A DNA stretch of 14,769 nt from contig JAIESJ010000047.1 of NCBI GenBank assembly GCA_019746155.1, positions 1-14,769 of the forward strand, given 5' to 3'. The notes under the pieces are model-generated. The model worked only from the letters and a program-made list of their open reading frames with translations. It was not told the DNA's origin and made no database searches. Shown here one piece after another: positions 1 through 9,425 of the stretch; within the stretch, counting starts at the first letter, position 1, and every line of letters begins with the position of its first letter. The DNA is from Burkholderiales bacterium. GTDB taxonomy: Bacteria; Pseudomonadota; Gammaproteobacteria; Burkholderiales; SG8-41. The translations under genes and the position numbers were made by a program.

Positions 1-1
1 C

Positions 2-385
2 GAGATCGCCGCTGTGCTGATCGGCCTGTTCGGTGTCAGCGTGAGCTTCAGCGCGCAGGCGCTGGCGCGGCGCCGCGAGTTCGGCGTGCTGCGCCATGTC
101 GGCATGACGCGCCGCGAAATCGGCATGATGCTGGGCTGCGAAGGAACGCTGGTGGCCGGGCTGGGAACTGCTTTTGGGCTCGCGCTCGGCTGGCTGGTGA
201 GCCTGATCCTGATTCATGTCATCAACCGGCAGTCCTTCCACTGGGGCATGGATTTGCATATGCCGTGGCTGCCGCTCGCCGCGCTGGCTGCGGTGCTGAT
301 CGCGGCAGCCAGCGCGACCGCGGTGTGGAGCGGCCGCCGCGCGATGAGCAACAACGTGGTCAGTGCAGTGCGGGAGGACTGGTGA
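2..385 (+). CDS. ABC transporter permease, FtsX-like C-terminal part (5' end outside window)
   Basis: This is the last ~127 codons of an inner-membrane permease; the reading frame is open to the left edge, so the gene is cut by the window. Visible are a hydrophobic helix (about IAAVLIGLFGVSVSF), a short charged loop RRREFGVLRHVGMTRREI and two further helices near the C-terminus. The 'R-R-x-E-F-G-V-L-R-x-x-G' loop after a membrane helix is the characteristic FtsX/MacB/LolC C-terminal pattern, in which the loop couples the permease to its ATPase. The gene ends with TGA three bases before the next start codon, so it is almost certainly co-transcribed with the AttH-like gene. Permease plus AttH-like protein is the known arrangement of Att/Lol-like ABC export systems. 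The substrate cannot be told; lipids or lipoproteins are typical for the family. The ATPase and the rest of the permease must lie upstream of the window. Confidence 0.85.
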   Translation, partial: EIAAVLIGLFGVSVSFSAQALARRREFGVLRHVGMTRREIGMMLGCEGTLVAGLGTAFGLALGWLVSLILIHVINRQSFHWGMDLHMPWLPLAALAAVLIAAASATAVWSGRRAMSNNVVSAVREDW

Positions 386-388
386 CTC

Positions 389-1510
389 ATGACCAGTGAC
401 TCGTTAAAACCTGTTTTGGCTAGACGGCGGACGCTGGCGTGGCTGGTCGCTACACTTGCCGCGCCGCGAGCTTTTGGACAACTCGCGACTCACGACTCAC
501 GACTCATGCAGTTTGCTCCTGTGGTGCCGGGCTATCTGCTGCGCTTCCCGCACGACGAAGGCAGCCACCCGGAGTTCCGCACTGAATGGTGGTATGTGAC
601 CGGCTGGCTCAACACGCCGGACGGCAAGCCCCTGGGCTTCCAGATCACCTTCTTCCGCACCGGGCTTGAACCCCAAGGCGAAAATCCGAGCGCGTTCGCG
701 CCGCGGCAAATCCTGATCGCGCACGCCGCGCTGAGCAATCCTGAACGCGGCAGACTGCAGCACGACCAGCGCGTGGCCCGCGCCGGCTTCACGCTCGCCG
801 GCGCCGGGCAAGGCCGGCTTGAGGTCTGGATCGACGAGTGGTCACTCAAGCAGGAAGGCCGCACCTACCGGGCGCATATTCCGGCCTCCGACTTTAAATT
901 CGATTTCACGTTTTCTCCGACCCAGCCCCCCCTGTTGCATGGCAGTAGCGGACTCAGTCGCAAGGGCCCAAAACCCGAAGCGGCGAGCTACTACTACAGC
1001 CTCCCGCAGCTCAGGATGAACGGCACATTGACACGCAACAACAAGGCGGAAAATGTTGCCGGTACGGCCTGGCTTGATCACGAATGGTCGTCAAGCTACA
1101 TGGACAAGGAAGCGGCCGGCTGGGACTGGGCTGGCATCAACTTCGCCGATGGTGGCGCATTAATGGTGTTTCGCATGCGCGACCAGCAGGGCAAAGCGCT
1201 CTGGGCCGGCGGCACGCTGCGCGCCGCCGACGGCCGCATACGCGCCATGGACCCGGCCGATATCCGTTTCACCCCGCTGCGGTTCTGGCGCTCGCCCCGC
1301 ACCGGCGCAAATTACCCGGTGTCGTGGCAAATCAGGGCGGGATCGTTGCAATTGCGCCTGGAGCCGCTGCTGAACGATCAGGAACTCGATACGCGCTTGT
1401 CCACGGGCACCATTTACTGGGAAGGTGCGGTTCGTGCACTACACAATGACCGGCCGGTCGGCCAAGGTTATCTGGAGCTCACCGGCTACTGGCGTCCCCT
1501 GCATTTCTAG
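389..1510 (+). CDS. attH: AttH/CrtC-family lipocalin-like secreted protein
   Basis: A 373-residue protein of the CrtC/AttH family (often named carotenoid 1,2-hydratase or secreted hydrolase). Family hallmarks are EWWYVTGW at residues 66-73, DHEW within WLDHEWS at 228-234, and GWDWAGI at 244-250; the length suits the two-lipocalin-domain fold. The N-terminus ARRRTLAWLVATLAAPRAFG (residues 11-30) has an arginine cluster followed by a hydrophobic stretch, resembling a Tat or Sec signal, so a periplasmic location is likely. The start ATG lies 3 bases after the permease stop, which implies coupling; a later in-frame ATG at 506 would drop the signal and is less likely. Members next to FtsX-like permeases are thought to act on or carry a hydrophobic ligand. 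No carotenoid gene is nearby, so a carotenoid role is not supported. The gene symbol follows the Agrobacterium att nomenclature and is by family only. Confidence 0.82.
   Translation: MTSDSLKPVLARRRTLAWLVATLAAPRAFGQLATHDSRLMQFAPVVPGYLLRFPHDEGSHPEFRTEWWYVTGWLNTPDGKPLGFQITFFRTGLEPQGENPSAFAPRQILIAHAALSNPERGRLQHDQRVARAGFTLAGAGQGRLEVWIDEWSLKQEGRTYRAHIPASDFKFDFTFSPTQPPLLHGSSGLSRKGPKPEAASYYYSLPQLRMNGTLTRNNKAENVAGTAWLDHEWSSSYMDKEAAGWDWAGINFADGGALMVFRMRDQQGKALWAGGTLRAADGRIRAMDPADIRFTPLRFWRSPRTGANYPVSWQIRAGSLQLRLEPLLNDQELDTRLSTGTIYWEGAVRALHNDRPVGQGYLELTGYWRPLHF
479..506 (+). repeat. Tandem heptamer repeat inside the AttH-like gene
   Basis: Three perfect copies of CGACTCA run head to tail (486-492, 493-499, 500-506), preceded in phase by the degenerate copy CAACTCG (479-485). 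Related TGACTCA (383-389) and TGACTCG (398-404) lie at the permease stop/AttH start. The unit is 7 bases, so a change of one copy would shift the frame of the AttH-like gene just after its signal sequence. It encodes the non-conserved linker around THDSR, between signal peptide and mature domain. Confidence 0.7.
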
Positions 1511-4096
<2,586 letters not shown>

Positions 4097-4130
4097 GGGT
4101 AAGCCCGTTATCAATCGGTGACTTTTACCA

Positions 4131-4158
4131 TAATGGGGGATTAGTCTGTGATTTCAAG
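4131..4158 (-). promoter_or_regulatory. Sigma-32 (RpoH) heat-shock promoter of clpB
   Basis: Read on the minus strand, CTTGAAA (4158-4152) is followed after 13 bases by CCCCATTA (4138-4131, within CCCCCATTAT). The sigma-32 consensus is CTTGAAA, 11-16 bases, CCCCATNT, so the -35 is perfect, the -10 differs only at the last base and the spacing is typical. It lies about 34 bases upstream of the clpB ATG, leaving a short leader. This predicts heat-shock induction of clpB, as known in E. coli. Confidence 0.88.
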
Positions 4159-4215
4159 CGCTGCGCGTGGGCCGCCCGTCCCCATCGGGATTTTCTCGCT
4201 CGCGCCCGAACGCGC

Positions 4216-4245
4216 TTTACGCCGTGGCACCCCAGCGCTTAAAAT
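4216..4245 (+). promoter_or_regulatory. Possible sigma-70-like promoter before cydA (weak)
   Basis: TTTACG (4216-4221) and TAAAAT (4240-4245) are separated by 18 bases and match 4/6 and 5/6 of the sigma-70 hexamers. Transcription from it would begin only about 8 bases before the cydA ATG, which is short for a gene needing a ribosome site. I offer it as the best candidate in the 163-base divergent gap, not as a firm call. No FNR-type palindrome is visible in this gap. Confidence 0.22.
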
Positions 4246-4259
4246 GGCCGGACAAGGCC

Positions 4260-5618
4260 ATGGAAACCGGCAACGTCCTGCTTCTCGCCCGTGCCCAGTT
4301 CGGGCTGAATATTGCTTTCCACATTCTCTTCCCGAGCATCACGGTCGCGCTCGCCTGGATTCTCGTGTATTTCCGCGCCCGATATGCGCGCACCGGCGAC
4401 GCTGCCTGGCTAGATACCTACAGGCTGTGGACCAAGATATTCGCGCTTACCTTCGCGATGGGCGTGGTATCGGGCATCGTGATGTCATTCCAGTTCGGCA
4501 CCAACTGGCCCGGCTATATGAACCACGTCGGCAACATTGCCGGCCCCCTGCTCGCATACGAGGTGTTGACCGCATTCTTCCTCGAAGCCACGTTTCTCGG
4601 CGTGATGCTGTTCGGAATGAACCGGGTGCCCCCCTGGATGCACATGACTGCGACGGTTCTGGTCGCATTGGGAACCACGCTGTCGGCGTTCTGGATCCTC
4701 GCGCTCAATTCGTGGATGCAGACGCCCTCGGGATACGTCTATACGGCCGACGGCCAGATTATTGCCGGCAACTGGCTCGAAGTAATCTTCAATCCCTCGT
4801 TTCCCTATCGTTTTACACACATGATGCTCGCCTCGGGATTGACCGCAGCATTTTTGATCGCCGGGCTTTCGGCGTGGCGGTTGCTCAACGAAAGCCGCGA
4901 TACGTCGGCGCTGAAAACGCTGCGCACCGGCGTCATGGTTGCCGCAATACTCGCGCCAATCCAGATTTTTGTCGGTGACCTGCACGGCCTCAACACCCTC
5001 GAGCATCAGCCGGCGAAGATTGCCGCGGTCGAAGCCATATGGCAGACCGGCAAGGACGTGCCCCTGGTGCTGTTCGCCATCCCCAACGACCGGACACAGC
5101 GCAATGATTACGCGATCGAGATCCCGAAGCTGGCGAGCCTGGTGCTGAAGCACGACGCCAGCGCCGAACTGAAGGGCATCGACGCCTTCGCGCCCGACGC
5201 CCCGCCCGTGGCGCCTGTTTTCTTCGCATTCCGCGTCATGGTCGGCATGGGCGTGCTGATGCTCGCGCTGTCCTGGCTCGGGATCTGGCGGATGCGTGGG
5301 AGTTCGCATCCGCCGCGCTGGCTGCTCTGGGCATTCGCATCCTTCACTTTCTCGGGCTGGGTCGCGACGCTCGCCGGCTGGCTCGTCACCGAGACCGGCA
5401 GACAGCCATGGCTTGTGACCGGCCTGTTGAGAACGGCTGACGCCGCCGGCGCGGTCGGCGGGGCGCAGCTCGGCGCCAGTCTCACCGGCTATATTCTTAC
5501 CTGCAGTTTAATGCTGCTCGCCTATATGGTCGTGCTCACACACCTCGCCGGCAAGGGGAGTCATTCTGCCGCGCCGCGACCAGCCACGATGCCTGCGGGA
5601 GCCGCGCATGACGCTTGA
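4260..5618 (+). CDS. cydA: Cytochrome bd-type quinol oxidase subunit I, cyanide-insensitive (CioA) type
   Basis: Subunit I of the bd oxidase, which oxidises quinol and reduces O2 to water in the inner membrane without pumping protons. At 452 residues it is shorter than E. coli CydA (522). Haem ligands are visible: His21 (AFHILFPS; E. coli His19), His187 (RFTHMM; His186) and Met327 (FRVMVG; Met393). Glu101 and Glu109 (YEVLTAFFLE) match Glu99/Glu107, and GRQPW is present near residue 380. The His187-Met327 distance is ~67 residues less than in E. coli, so the Q-loop is short; together with GDLHGLNTLEHQPAKIAA this marks the CIO/short-Q-loop group. I chose the ATG at 4260 because METGNVLLLARAQFG aligns with family N-termini; the frame stays open 31 codons upstream but is not family-like. 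The Shine-Dalgarno is poor (AAGG, 2 bases away). It overlaps cydB by 11 bases. Confidence 0.95.
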   Translation: METGNVLLLARAQFGLNIAFHILFPSITVALAWILVYFRARYARTGDAAWLDTYRLWTKIFALTFAMGVVSGIVMSFQFGTNWPGYMNHVGNIAGPLLAYEVLTAFFLEATFLGVMLFGMNRVPPWMHMTATVLVALGTTLSAFWILALNSWMQTPSGYVYTADGQIIAGNWLEVIFNPSFPYRFTHMMLASGLTAAFLIAGLSAWRLLNESRDTSALKTLRTGVMVAAILAPIQIFVGDLHGLNTLEHQPAKIAAVEAIWQTGKDVPLVLFAIPNDRTQRNDYAIEIPKLASLVLKHDASAELKGIDAFAPDAPPVAPVFFAFRVMVGMGVLMLALSWLGIWRMRGSSHPPRWLLWAFASFTFSGWVATLAGWLVTETGRQPWLVTGLLRTADAAGAVGGAQLGASLTGYILTCSLMLLAYMVVLTHLAGKGSHSAAPRPATMPAGAAHDA

Positions 5619-6600
5619 TCTGCCTCTCGTCTTTACCGTACTGATGGGCGTGGCGGTCCTGGCCTATGTGGTGCTTGACGGCTACGACCTCGGCGTCGGC
5701 ATGCTGATGCCGGCGGGCGACGAGCAGGAACAGGATGTCATGATCGCCTCGATCGGCCCGTTCTGGGATGCCAACGAGACCTGGCTCGTGCTGGGCGTGG
5801 GCCTGCTGCTGGTTGCGTTTCCGGTCGCACATGGGGTGATTCTCGGCGCGCTGTACCTGCCGGTGGTGGCGATGTTGATCGGTCTGATGCTGCGCGGTGC
5901 GGCTTTCGAATTCCGCATCAAGGCCGAAGGCTGGCATCGCGAACTCTGGAACTGGCTGTTTTGGTTCGGGTCTTTCCTCGCCTCGCTCGCGCAGGGCCTG
6001 ATGCTGGGCAGCTACATCACCGGCTTCGAATCGGGCATCGGCTATTTCCTGTTCTCGCTGATCGTGGCGGGAGGCGTCTGCGGCGGTTACGTGCTCCTGG
6101 GCTCAACCTGGCTGATCCTGCGCACCGAAGGCGCGCTGCAGAAGAAAGCGATCGGCTGGACGCGCTGGGGCCTGATGTGGGTCGCGGTCGGCGTTGCGCT
6201 GGTCAGCCTGGCGACCCCGCTCGCCAGCGAAACGGTGCGTGACAGATGGTTCGACTTCCCGCGCACCACTGCCTTGATCCTGTTGCCGCTTGCAACGGCA
6301 GTGGCTTGGCTGTGGGTGTGGTGCCTTACCGGGCGGCTCAGAAATGGCGAAACCGCGCCCGAGTGGGGGCCGTTTGCCGGCGCCGTAGCGATCTATGTCC
6401 TTGCTTTCCTCGGTCTCGCCTACAGTCTGTTCCCATACATCGTCATGGACCGGCTCACCATCTGGGAGGCTGCGGCACATCCTTCTGCGCTGGGTGTGGT
6501 GCTCGCCGGCGCGCTCACTGTGTTGCCGTTCATCATCGGATATACTGCGTTTTCCTACCGCGTTTTCCGCGGCAAGGTTCGGAGCGAACGCTACGAATAG
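5608..6600 (+). CDS. cydB: Cytochrome bd-type quinol oxidase subunit II (CioB type)
   Basis: A 330-residue, very hydrophobic partner of CydA, needed to hold the haem-containing complex in the membrane. The family signature LDGYDLGVGML (residues 23-33) is followed by GPFWDANETWL (50-60), both in the usual order. Eight to nine hydrophobic segments can be picked out, as expected. Its ATG sits inside the cydA 3' end (11-base overlap) with GGGAG six bases upstream, so translation is coupled. No small CydX/CydY/CydZ-type subunit follows: only 54 bases separate the stop from the next gene. Length and motifs fit the CioB branch better than the ~380-residue E. coli CydB. Confidence 0.95.
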   Translation: MTLDLPLVFTVLMGVAVLAYVVLDGYDLGVGMLMPAGDEQEQDVMIASIGPFWDANETWLVLGVGLLLVAFPVAHGVILGALYLPVVAMLIGLMLRGAAFEFRIKAEGWHRELWNWLFWFGSFLASLAQGLMLGSYITGFESGIGYFLFSLIVAGGVCGGYVLLGSTWLILRTEGALQKKAIGWTRWGLMWVAVGVALVSLATPLASETVRDRWFDFPRTTALILLPLATAVAWLWVWCLTGRLRNGETAPEWGPFAGAVAIYVLAFLGLAYSLFPYIVMDRLTIWEAAAHPSALGVVLAGALTVLPFIIGYTAFSYRVFRGKVRSERYE

Positions 6601-6654
6601 CGCCTGCGCCAGGCAGACCGACCGGGTCTCAAGACAGGATGAAGGAGAACTTGC

Positions 6655-7311
6655 TTGAAATTTAACGCGCTGGTGTTTGACGCCTATGGTACGTTGCTCG
6701 ACGTACAAACGGTCATCGCATTATGCGAAAAGCTGTTTCCGGGGAAAGGCGCCGCGCTGTCGCAGTCGTGGCGCGCCAAACAACTCGAATATACGTGGCT
6801 CAGAAGTCTGATGGGCCGGTACGAGGATTTCGCGCAAATCACTGCCGATGCCCTGCGCCATGCCTGCAGTGCACTGGACCTGAAGCTCGAGTCGTCGCAT
6901 GTGCTGCAACTGATGGATGCCTACGACCGTCTCGCCCCATTTCCCGACGTCCTCGAAGCACTGCCGCGCCTCGCACAATACAAGCGCGTCATTCTTTCAA
7001 ACGGTTCGCCGGCAATGCTGAACACCGCAGTAAAAAATGCCGGCCTCGCTTCCTATCTGGATGCCGTGCTGAGCGTGGACCAGATCAAAATCTACAAGCC
7101 CGACCCGCGCGTCTATCAGCTCGCCATCGACCGCCTTGGCGTCGACAAGGCGTCAATCGGGTTCGTGTCCTCGAATTACTGGGACATCGCCGGCGCTAAA
7201 TCCTTCGGTTTTAACGCATTATGGATAAACCGCAGCGGCGCCCGCCCCGACGCGCTCGGCATCAAGCCTGATGCCGTTCTCACCGGACTCACCGAACTGT
7301 CAGACCTTTGA
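6655..7311 (+). CDS. HAD-superfamily L-2-haloacid dehalogenase (type II)
   Basis: A 218-residue HAD hydrolase. Type II haloacid dehalogenases hydrolyse L-2-haloacids to D-2-hydroxyacids in the cytoplasm. All residues known in L-DEX are present at matching spacing: Asp9 nucleophile and Thr13 (FDAYGTLLD), Arg40, Ser115-Asn116 (LSNGSP), Lys148 (YKPDPRVY) with Tyr154, and Ser172, Asn174 and Asp177 in SSNYWDIAGAK. The SSNxWD motif separates this group from phosphatases. The start is TTG at 6655, supported by AAGGAG at 6642-6647 with 7 bases spacing; no ATG fits the N-terminal motif. It lies 54 bases after cydB on the same strand, so it may be co-transcribed, but no functional link to the oxidase is known to me. 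The real substrate could be a non-halogenated or unknown acid. Confidence 0.9.
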   Translation: MKFNALVFDAYGTLLDVQTVIALCEKLFPGKGAALSQSWRAKQLEYTWLRSLMGRYEDFAQITADALRHACSALDLKLESSHVLQLMDAYDRLAPFPDVLEALPRLAQYKRVILSNGSPAMLNTAVKNAGLASYLDAVLSVDQIKIYKPDPRVYQLAIDRLGVDKASIGFVSSNYWDIAGAKSFGFNALWINRSGARPDALGIKPDAVLTGLTELSDL

Positions 7312-7323
7312 GCGCCACCGTGC

Positions 7324-7350
7324 ATCGGCACAAGGCCGATTAAATTAATA
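7324..7350 (+). terminator. Possible terminator after the dehalogenase gene
   Basis: ATCGGC (7324-7329) and GCCGAT (7335-7340) form a perfect 6-bp stem with a 5-base loop, 12 bases after the stop codon. It is followed by TAAATTAATA, which is AT-rich but not a T-run, so termination would be weak. Confidence 0.4.
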
Positions 7351-7433
7351 AATGGTGATATCTAATAAACTTATGGATCGCGCGGCCGACAATGCGCTTG
7401 ATATCCAACGGCACAACGCCGGCGCCAAGATGC

Positions 7434-7447
7434 TTGACATTGGTCAA
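7434..7447. promoter_or_regulatory. FNR/CRP-family-like palindrome upstream of the transporter gene
   Basis: TTGAC-N4-GTCAA is a perfect inverted repeat with the spacing of FNR/DNR/NNR boxes (FNR consensus TTGAT-N4-ATCAA). It lies about 190 bases before the transporter ATG. Its centre is not at -41.5 from any clear -10 element, so regulation is only suggested. Confidence 0.35.
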
Positions 7448-7636
7448 GGGTCACATAACACTATATAGGCCTGTGTGATTATCCGTAGCGGCAAGCAATC
7501 TTGTTCAGTTGCCTGCGGCCACGGCGGTTCCCGATAACGCACCCAACAGCGTGCGCGTAAAAAACATGATACCGGAACCGTAGCCCTGGATGCTTGATAT
7601 CGGCAGTTCAACACTGTTGCGTAAAAAGGAGGGGGC

Positions 7637-9223
7637 ATGGTCTATACACAAAAAACTCCGTGGACGTTGGTGATGGGCGTCATCATGGTCGCCTACGCCT
7701 ACATGGTGCAGAGCGGCGTGATGGAACCGCTCATCACATTCCTGAACACCGGGCGTCATGCCGGAGAAATGCAGACGCTGGGCTACGCCTTCGGCGCCGT
7801 AGCGATCCTGGCCGGGCTGTGGCAACTGCTGGCCAGTCCGAAAGAAGGCCAGACCGACTATTATCTCTCGACCGTCGCCGGTCTCACCTTCATCATGCTG
7901 GTCGCGTTCATCGTCAAATGGGGTCTCGATCCCCTGATGGCGAAATGGGGCCGCGAAGCGCAACCCGCGCTCGGTTTCAACTTCGCAAACATACTCAACC
8001 TCAACTACGTGGTGATGGGGATAATCGCCGGCATCATCATCGTCAACGTGTTCAAAGTGCCCGGCTGGGCGCAGAACGGCGTCCGGCTGTCGCGGCTGGG
8101 CCTGAAGACGGGCGTCATTCTTCTGGGCACGCTCTACAGCTTTGCCGAACTCGCGCAACTGGGCAAGCTGTCGATCGTGCTGATCGGCGTGTTTGTGCTG
8201 GGATCGGTCGGGCTGGTGCTGTGGATCGGGGCCCGACGCAACCTGCCCAATTCCATGACCGGCGTGATGTCGGCGGGCATCGGCGTGTGCGGCGTGTCGG
8301 CGTCGGTCGCAGCGGCGCCCGTGGTACAGGCCAAATCCATCGAGATCGCCTACACCATCGGCACCGTGCTGCTGTTCGGCGTGGTGTGCATGTTCCTGTT
8401 TCCGATCGTCGGCAAGGCGCTCGGCATGGGCTATGTCCAGTTCGGCGCCTGGGCCGGCACCGGCATCCTCAATTCAGCCCAGGTCGCCGGCGCTGCGCTC
8501 GCCTTCCAGCCCACCGGCATCGAAACCCTCAAGGTCGCCGAGATATTCAATATCACGCGCGTGCTGTTCCTGCCGATCATCGTGCTGTGGCTCGCGCTCT
8601 GGTACGTCAGGCGCGAGGTCGTCACGGAGCGCGTCGATGTCATGCAAGTGATCGTGGGCAAGTTTCCGGTGTTCGTGCTCGGGTTTATCCTGATGTTCCT
8701 GCTGTCCTCGACCGGCATCTTCGCGCCGGCACGCCACTATCAGGGGGCTTATTTCGACAACAGCGACAAGGCCCTGATCAAGAAGGATCGCAGCGGCAAG
8801 GAAATCAATAATTACCTGAAAGACGCCGACGTCGAGACGCTCAGGAAGGATGCCGAGAAGGTCAAGCGCGAGGACCAGAGGGCGGCGCTGCAGAGGCTGA
8901 TCGACAACAAGAAGGTCATGTCCGAGGACGATGACGCCACCTTGCGCGGCATCATCAATGCCAAGATCATGTCAAAAGAAGGTACTGCCGTGCTGAACAA
9001 GGCCCATCGCGCAGTGCGCCACACCGCGGCCAAGATCGCCATGTTCCGCGATCTGATCGCCTGGTTCTTCACCTTCGGTCTGGTCGGGCTGGGCATGCAG
9101 ATCACGGCAGCCTCGATCCGGCAGGCCGGCGGCCAGCCGCTGGTGATCGGCAGCATCGTCGGTGTCATCAAGGCGGTCGGTTCGCTGATCGTGGTGATGA
9201 TGCTGGTCAGCGAAACGGTTTGA
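7637..9223 (+). CDS. YeiH/UPF0324-family (putative sulfate exporter family) membrane protein with a large hydrophilic insert
   Basis: A 528-residue polytopic membrane protein. The core matches the YeiH family: GVMSAGIGVCGVSASVAAAPVV (209-230; family pattern G-x-x-I-C-G-x-S-A), GAWAGTGILNSAQVAGAA (270-287), GKFPVFVLGF (341-350) and the final helices FFTFGLVGLGMQI with GGQPLVIGSIVG. Family transport activity is poorly established; 'sulfate exporter' is an annotation label. It is much longer than YeiH (349 residues): an extra pair of N-terminal helices precedes the core, and residues ~362-470 form a charged, helix-prone segment (K/D/E/R-rich, including DADVETLRKDAEKVKRED) between the usual penultimate and last helices. 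The start is secure: AGGAGG at 7627-7632, 4 bases before ATG. Two bases after the stop begins the ribosome site of a 41-residue membrane protein, then a strong terminator, so the two form one unit. Confidence 0.85.
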   Translation: MVYTQKTPWTLVMGVIMVAYAYMVQSGVMEPLITFLNTGRHAGEMQTLGYAFGAVAILAGLWQLLASPKEGQTDYYLSTVAGLTFIMLVAFIVKWGLDPLMAKWGREAQPALGFNFANILNLNYVVMGIIAGIIIVNVFKVPGWAQNGVRLSRLGLKTGVILLGTLYSFAELAQLGKLSIVLIGVFVLGSVGLVLWIGARRNLPNSMTGVMSAGIGVCGVSASVAAAPVVQAKSIEIAYTIGTVLLFGVVCMFLFPIVGKALGMGYVQFGAWAGTGILNSAQVAGAALAFQPTGIETLKVAEIFNITRVLFLPIIVLWLALWYVRREVVTERVDVMQVIVGKFPVFVLGFILMFLLSSTGIFAPARHYQGAYFDNSDKALIKKDRSGKEINNYLKDADVETLRKDAEKVKREDQRAALQRLIDNKKVMSEDDDATLRGIINAKIMSKEGTAVLNKAHRAVRHTAAKIAMFRDLIAWFFTFGLVGLGMQITAASIRQAGGQPLVIGSIVGVIKAVGSLIVVMMLVSETV

Positions 9224-9237
9224 CGGAGGATACGGCC

Positions 9238-9363
9238 ATGATGCAGGAAGACAAATTTGACCGCGGCACGGCGCTGACGATTTTCAGCACGGACCGCCAT
9301 GAGGATCTCGTGGCGCTGGGCTTGTCGCTGATCATCGCGCTGCTGGTCTATCTGTTCGTCTGA
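9238..9363 (+). CDS. Small single-helix membrane protein (41 residues), partner candidate of the upstream transporter
   Basis: An ATG at 9238 opens a 41-codon frame ending in TGA, with GGAGGA at 9225-9230 (7 bases spacing), 14 bases after the transporter stop and directly before a strong terminator. These three facts together argue for a real gene. The product has a charged N-terminal half (MMQEDKFDRGTALTIF, then STDRHEDL) and a C-terminal membrane helix of about 17-18 residues (VALGLSLIIALLVYLFV). It has no domain I recognise. Placement and shape resemble small accessory subunits of transporters such as KdpF or AcrZ; that is analogy only. A second ATG directly follows the first and could be used instead. 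Confidence 0.75.
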   Translation: MMQEDKFDRGTALTIFSTDRHEDLVALGLSLIIALLVYLFV

Positions 9364-9382
9364 TTCAGCGCCCGACGCCCGC

Positions 9383-9422
9383 CCCCGGTGAGCGCATCGT
9401 CGCGTTTACCGGGGTTTTTTTT
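9383..9422 (+). terminator. Strong rho-independent terminator
   Basis: CCCCGGTGAGCGC pairs with GCGTTTACCGGGG (9383-9414, about 13-14 bp with two G-U pairs and a loop of ~6 bases), followed by eight T residues (9415-9422). It ends the transporter plus small-protein unit. The next start codon comes only 3 bases after the T-run. Confidence 0.92.
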
Positions 9423-9425
9423 GCC

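Larger units (their letters stand above)
7312..7636. other. 325-base intergenic regulatory region, AT-richer than its surroundings
   Basis: The gap holds the weak hairpin after the dehalogenase, an FNR/CRP-like palindrome at 7434-7447, and the 10-mer GCTTGATATC twice (7396-7405 and 7592-7601). A near-copy, ATGCTTGACAT, lies at 7430-7440, overlapping the palindrome. TATATA at 7463-7468 is the most promoter-like AT stretch, but no -35 is well spaced for it. A 38-codon ATG reading frame (7352-7468) has no ribosome site and no recognisable features, so I do not call it. The minus strand from about 7567 could read a 20-residue hydrophobic peptide, MFFTRTLLGALSGTAVAAGN, also uncalled. The region most likely carries the promoter of the transporter gene that follows. 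Confidence 0.55.

Noticed and set aside
4097..4259. FNR-box for cydAB
   Set aside because: Only a lone ATCAA is present (4110-4114); no partner half-site at the right spacing.
4148..4978. 276-codon frame overlapping cydA
   Set aside because: Shifted-frame shadow of cydA, Arg/His-rich, no motifs.
7352..7468. 38-codon frame in the gap before the transporter (MVISNKLMDRAADNALDIQR...)
   Set aside because: No ribosome site, no recognisable feature, and it runs through the palindrome; probably chance.
7505..7567. Minus-strand hydrophobic peptide MFFTRTLLGALSGTAVAAGN
   Set aside because: Only 20 residues; it looks signal-like but has nothing after it.
7594..8811. 405-codon frame on the same strand as the transporter but shifted
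   Set aside because: Arg/Gly/His-rich composition typical of a wrong frame; the transporter frame has membrane helices and family motifs.
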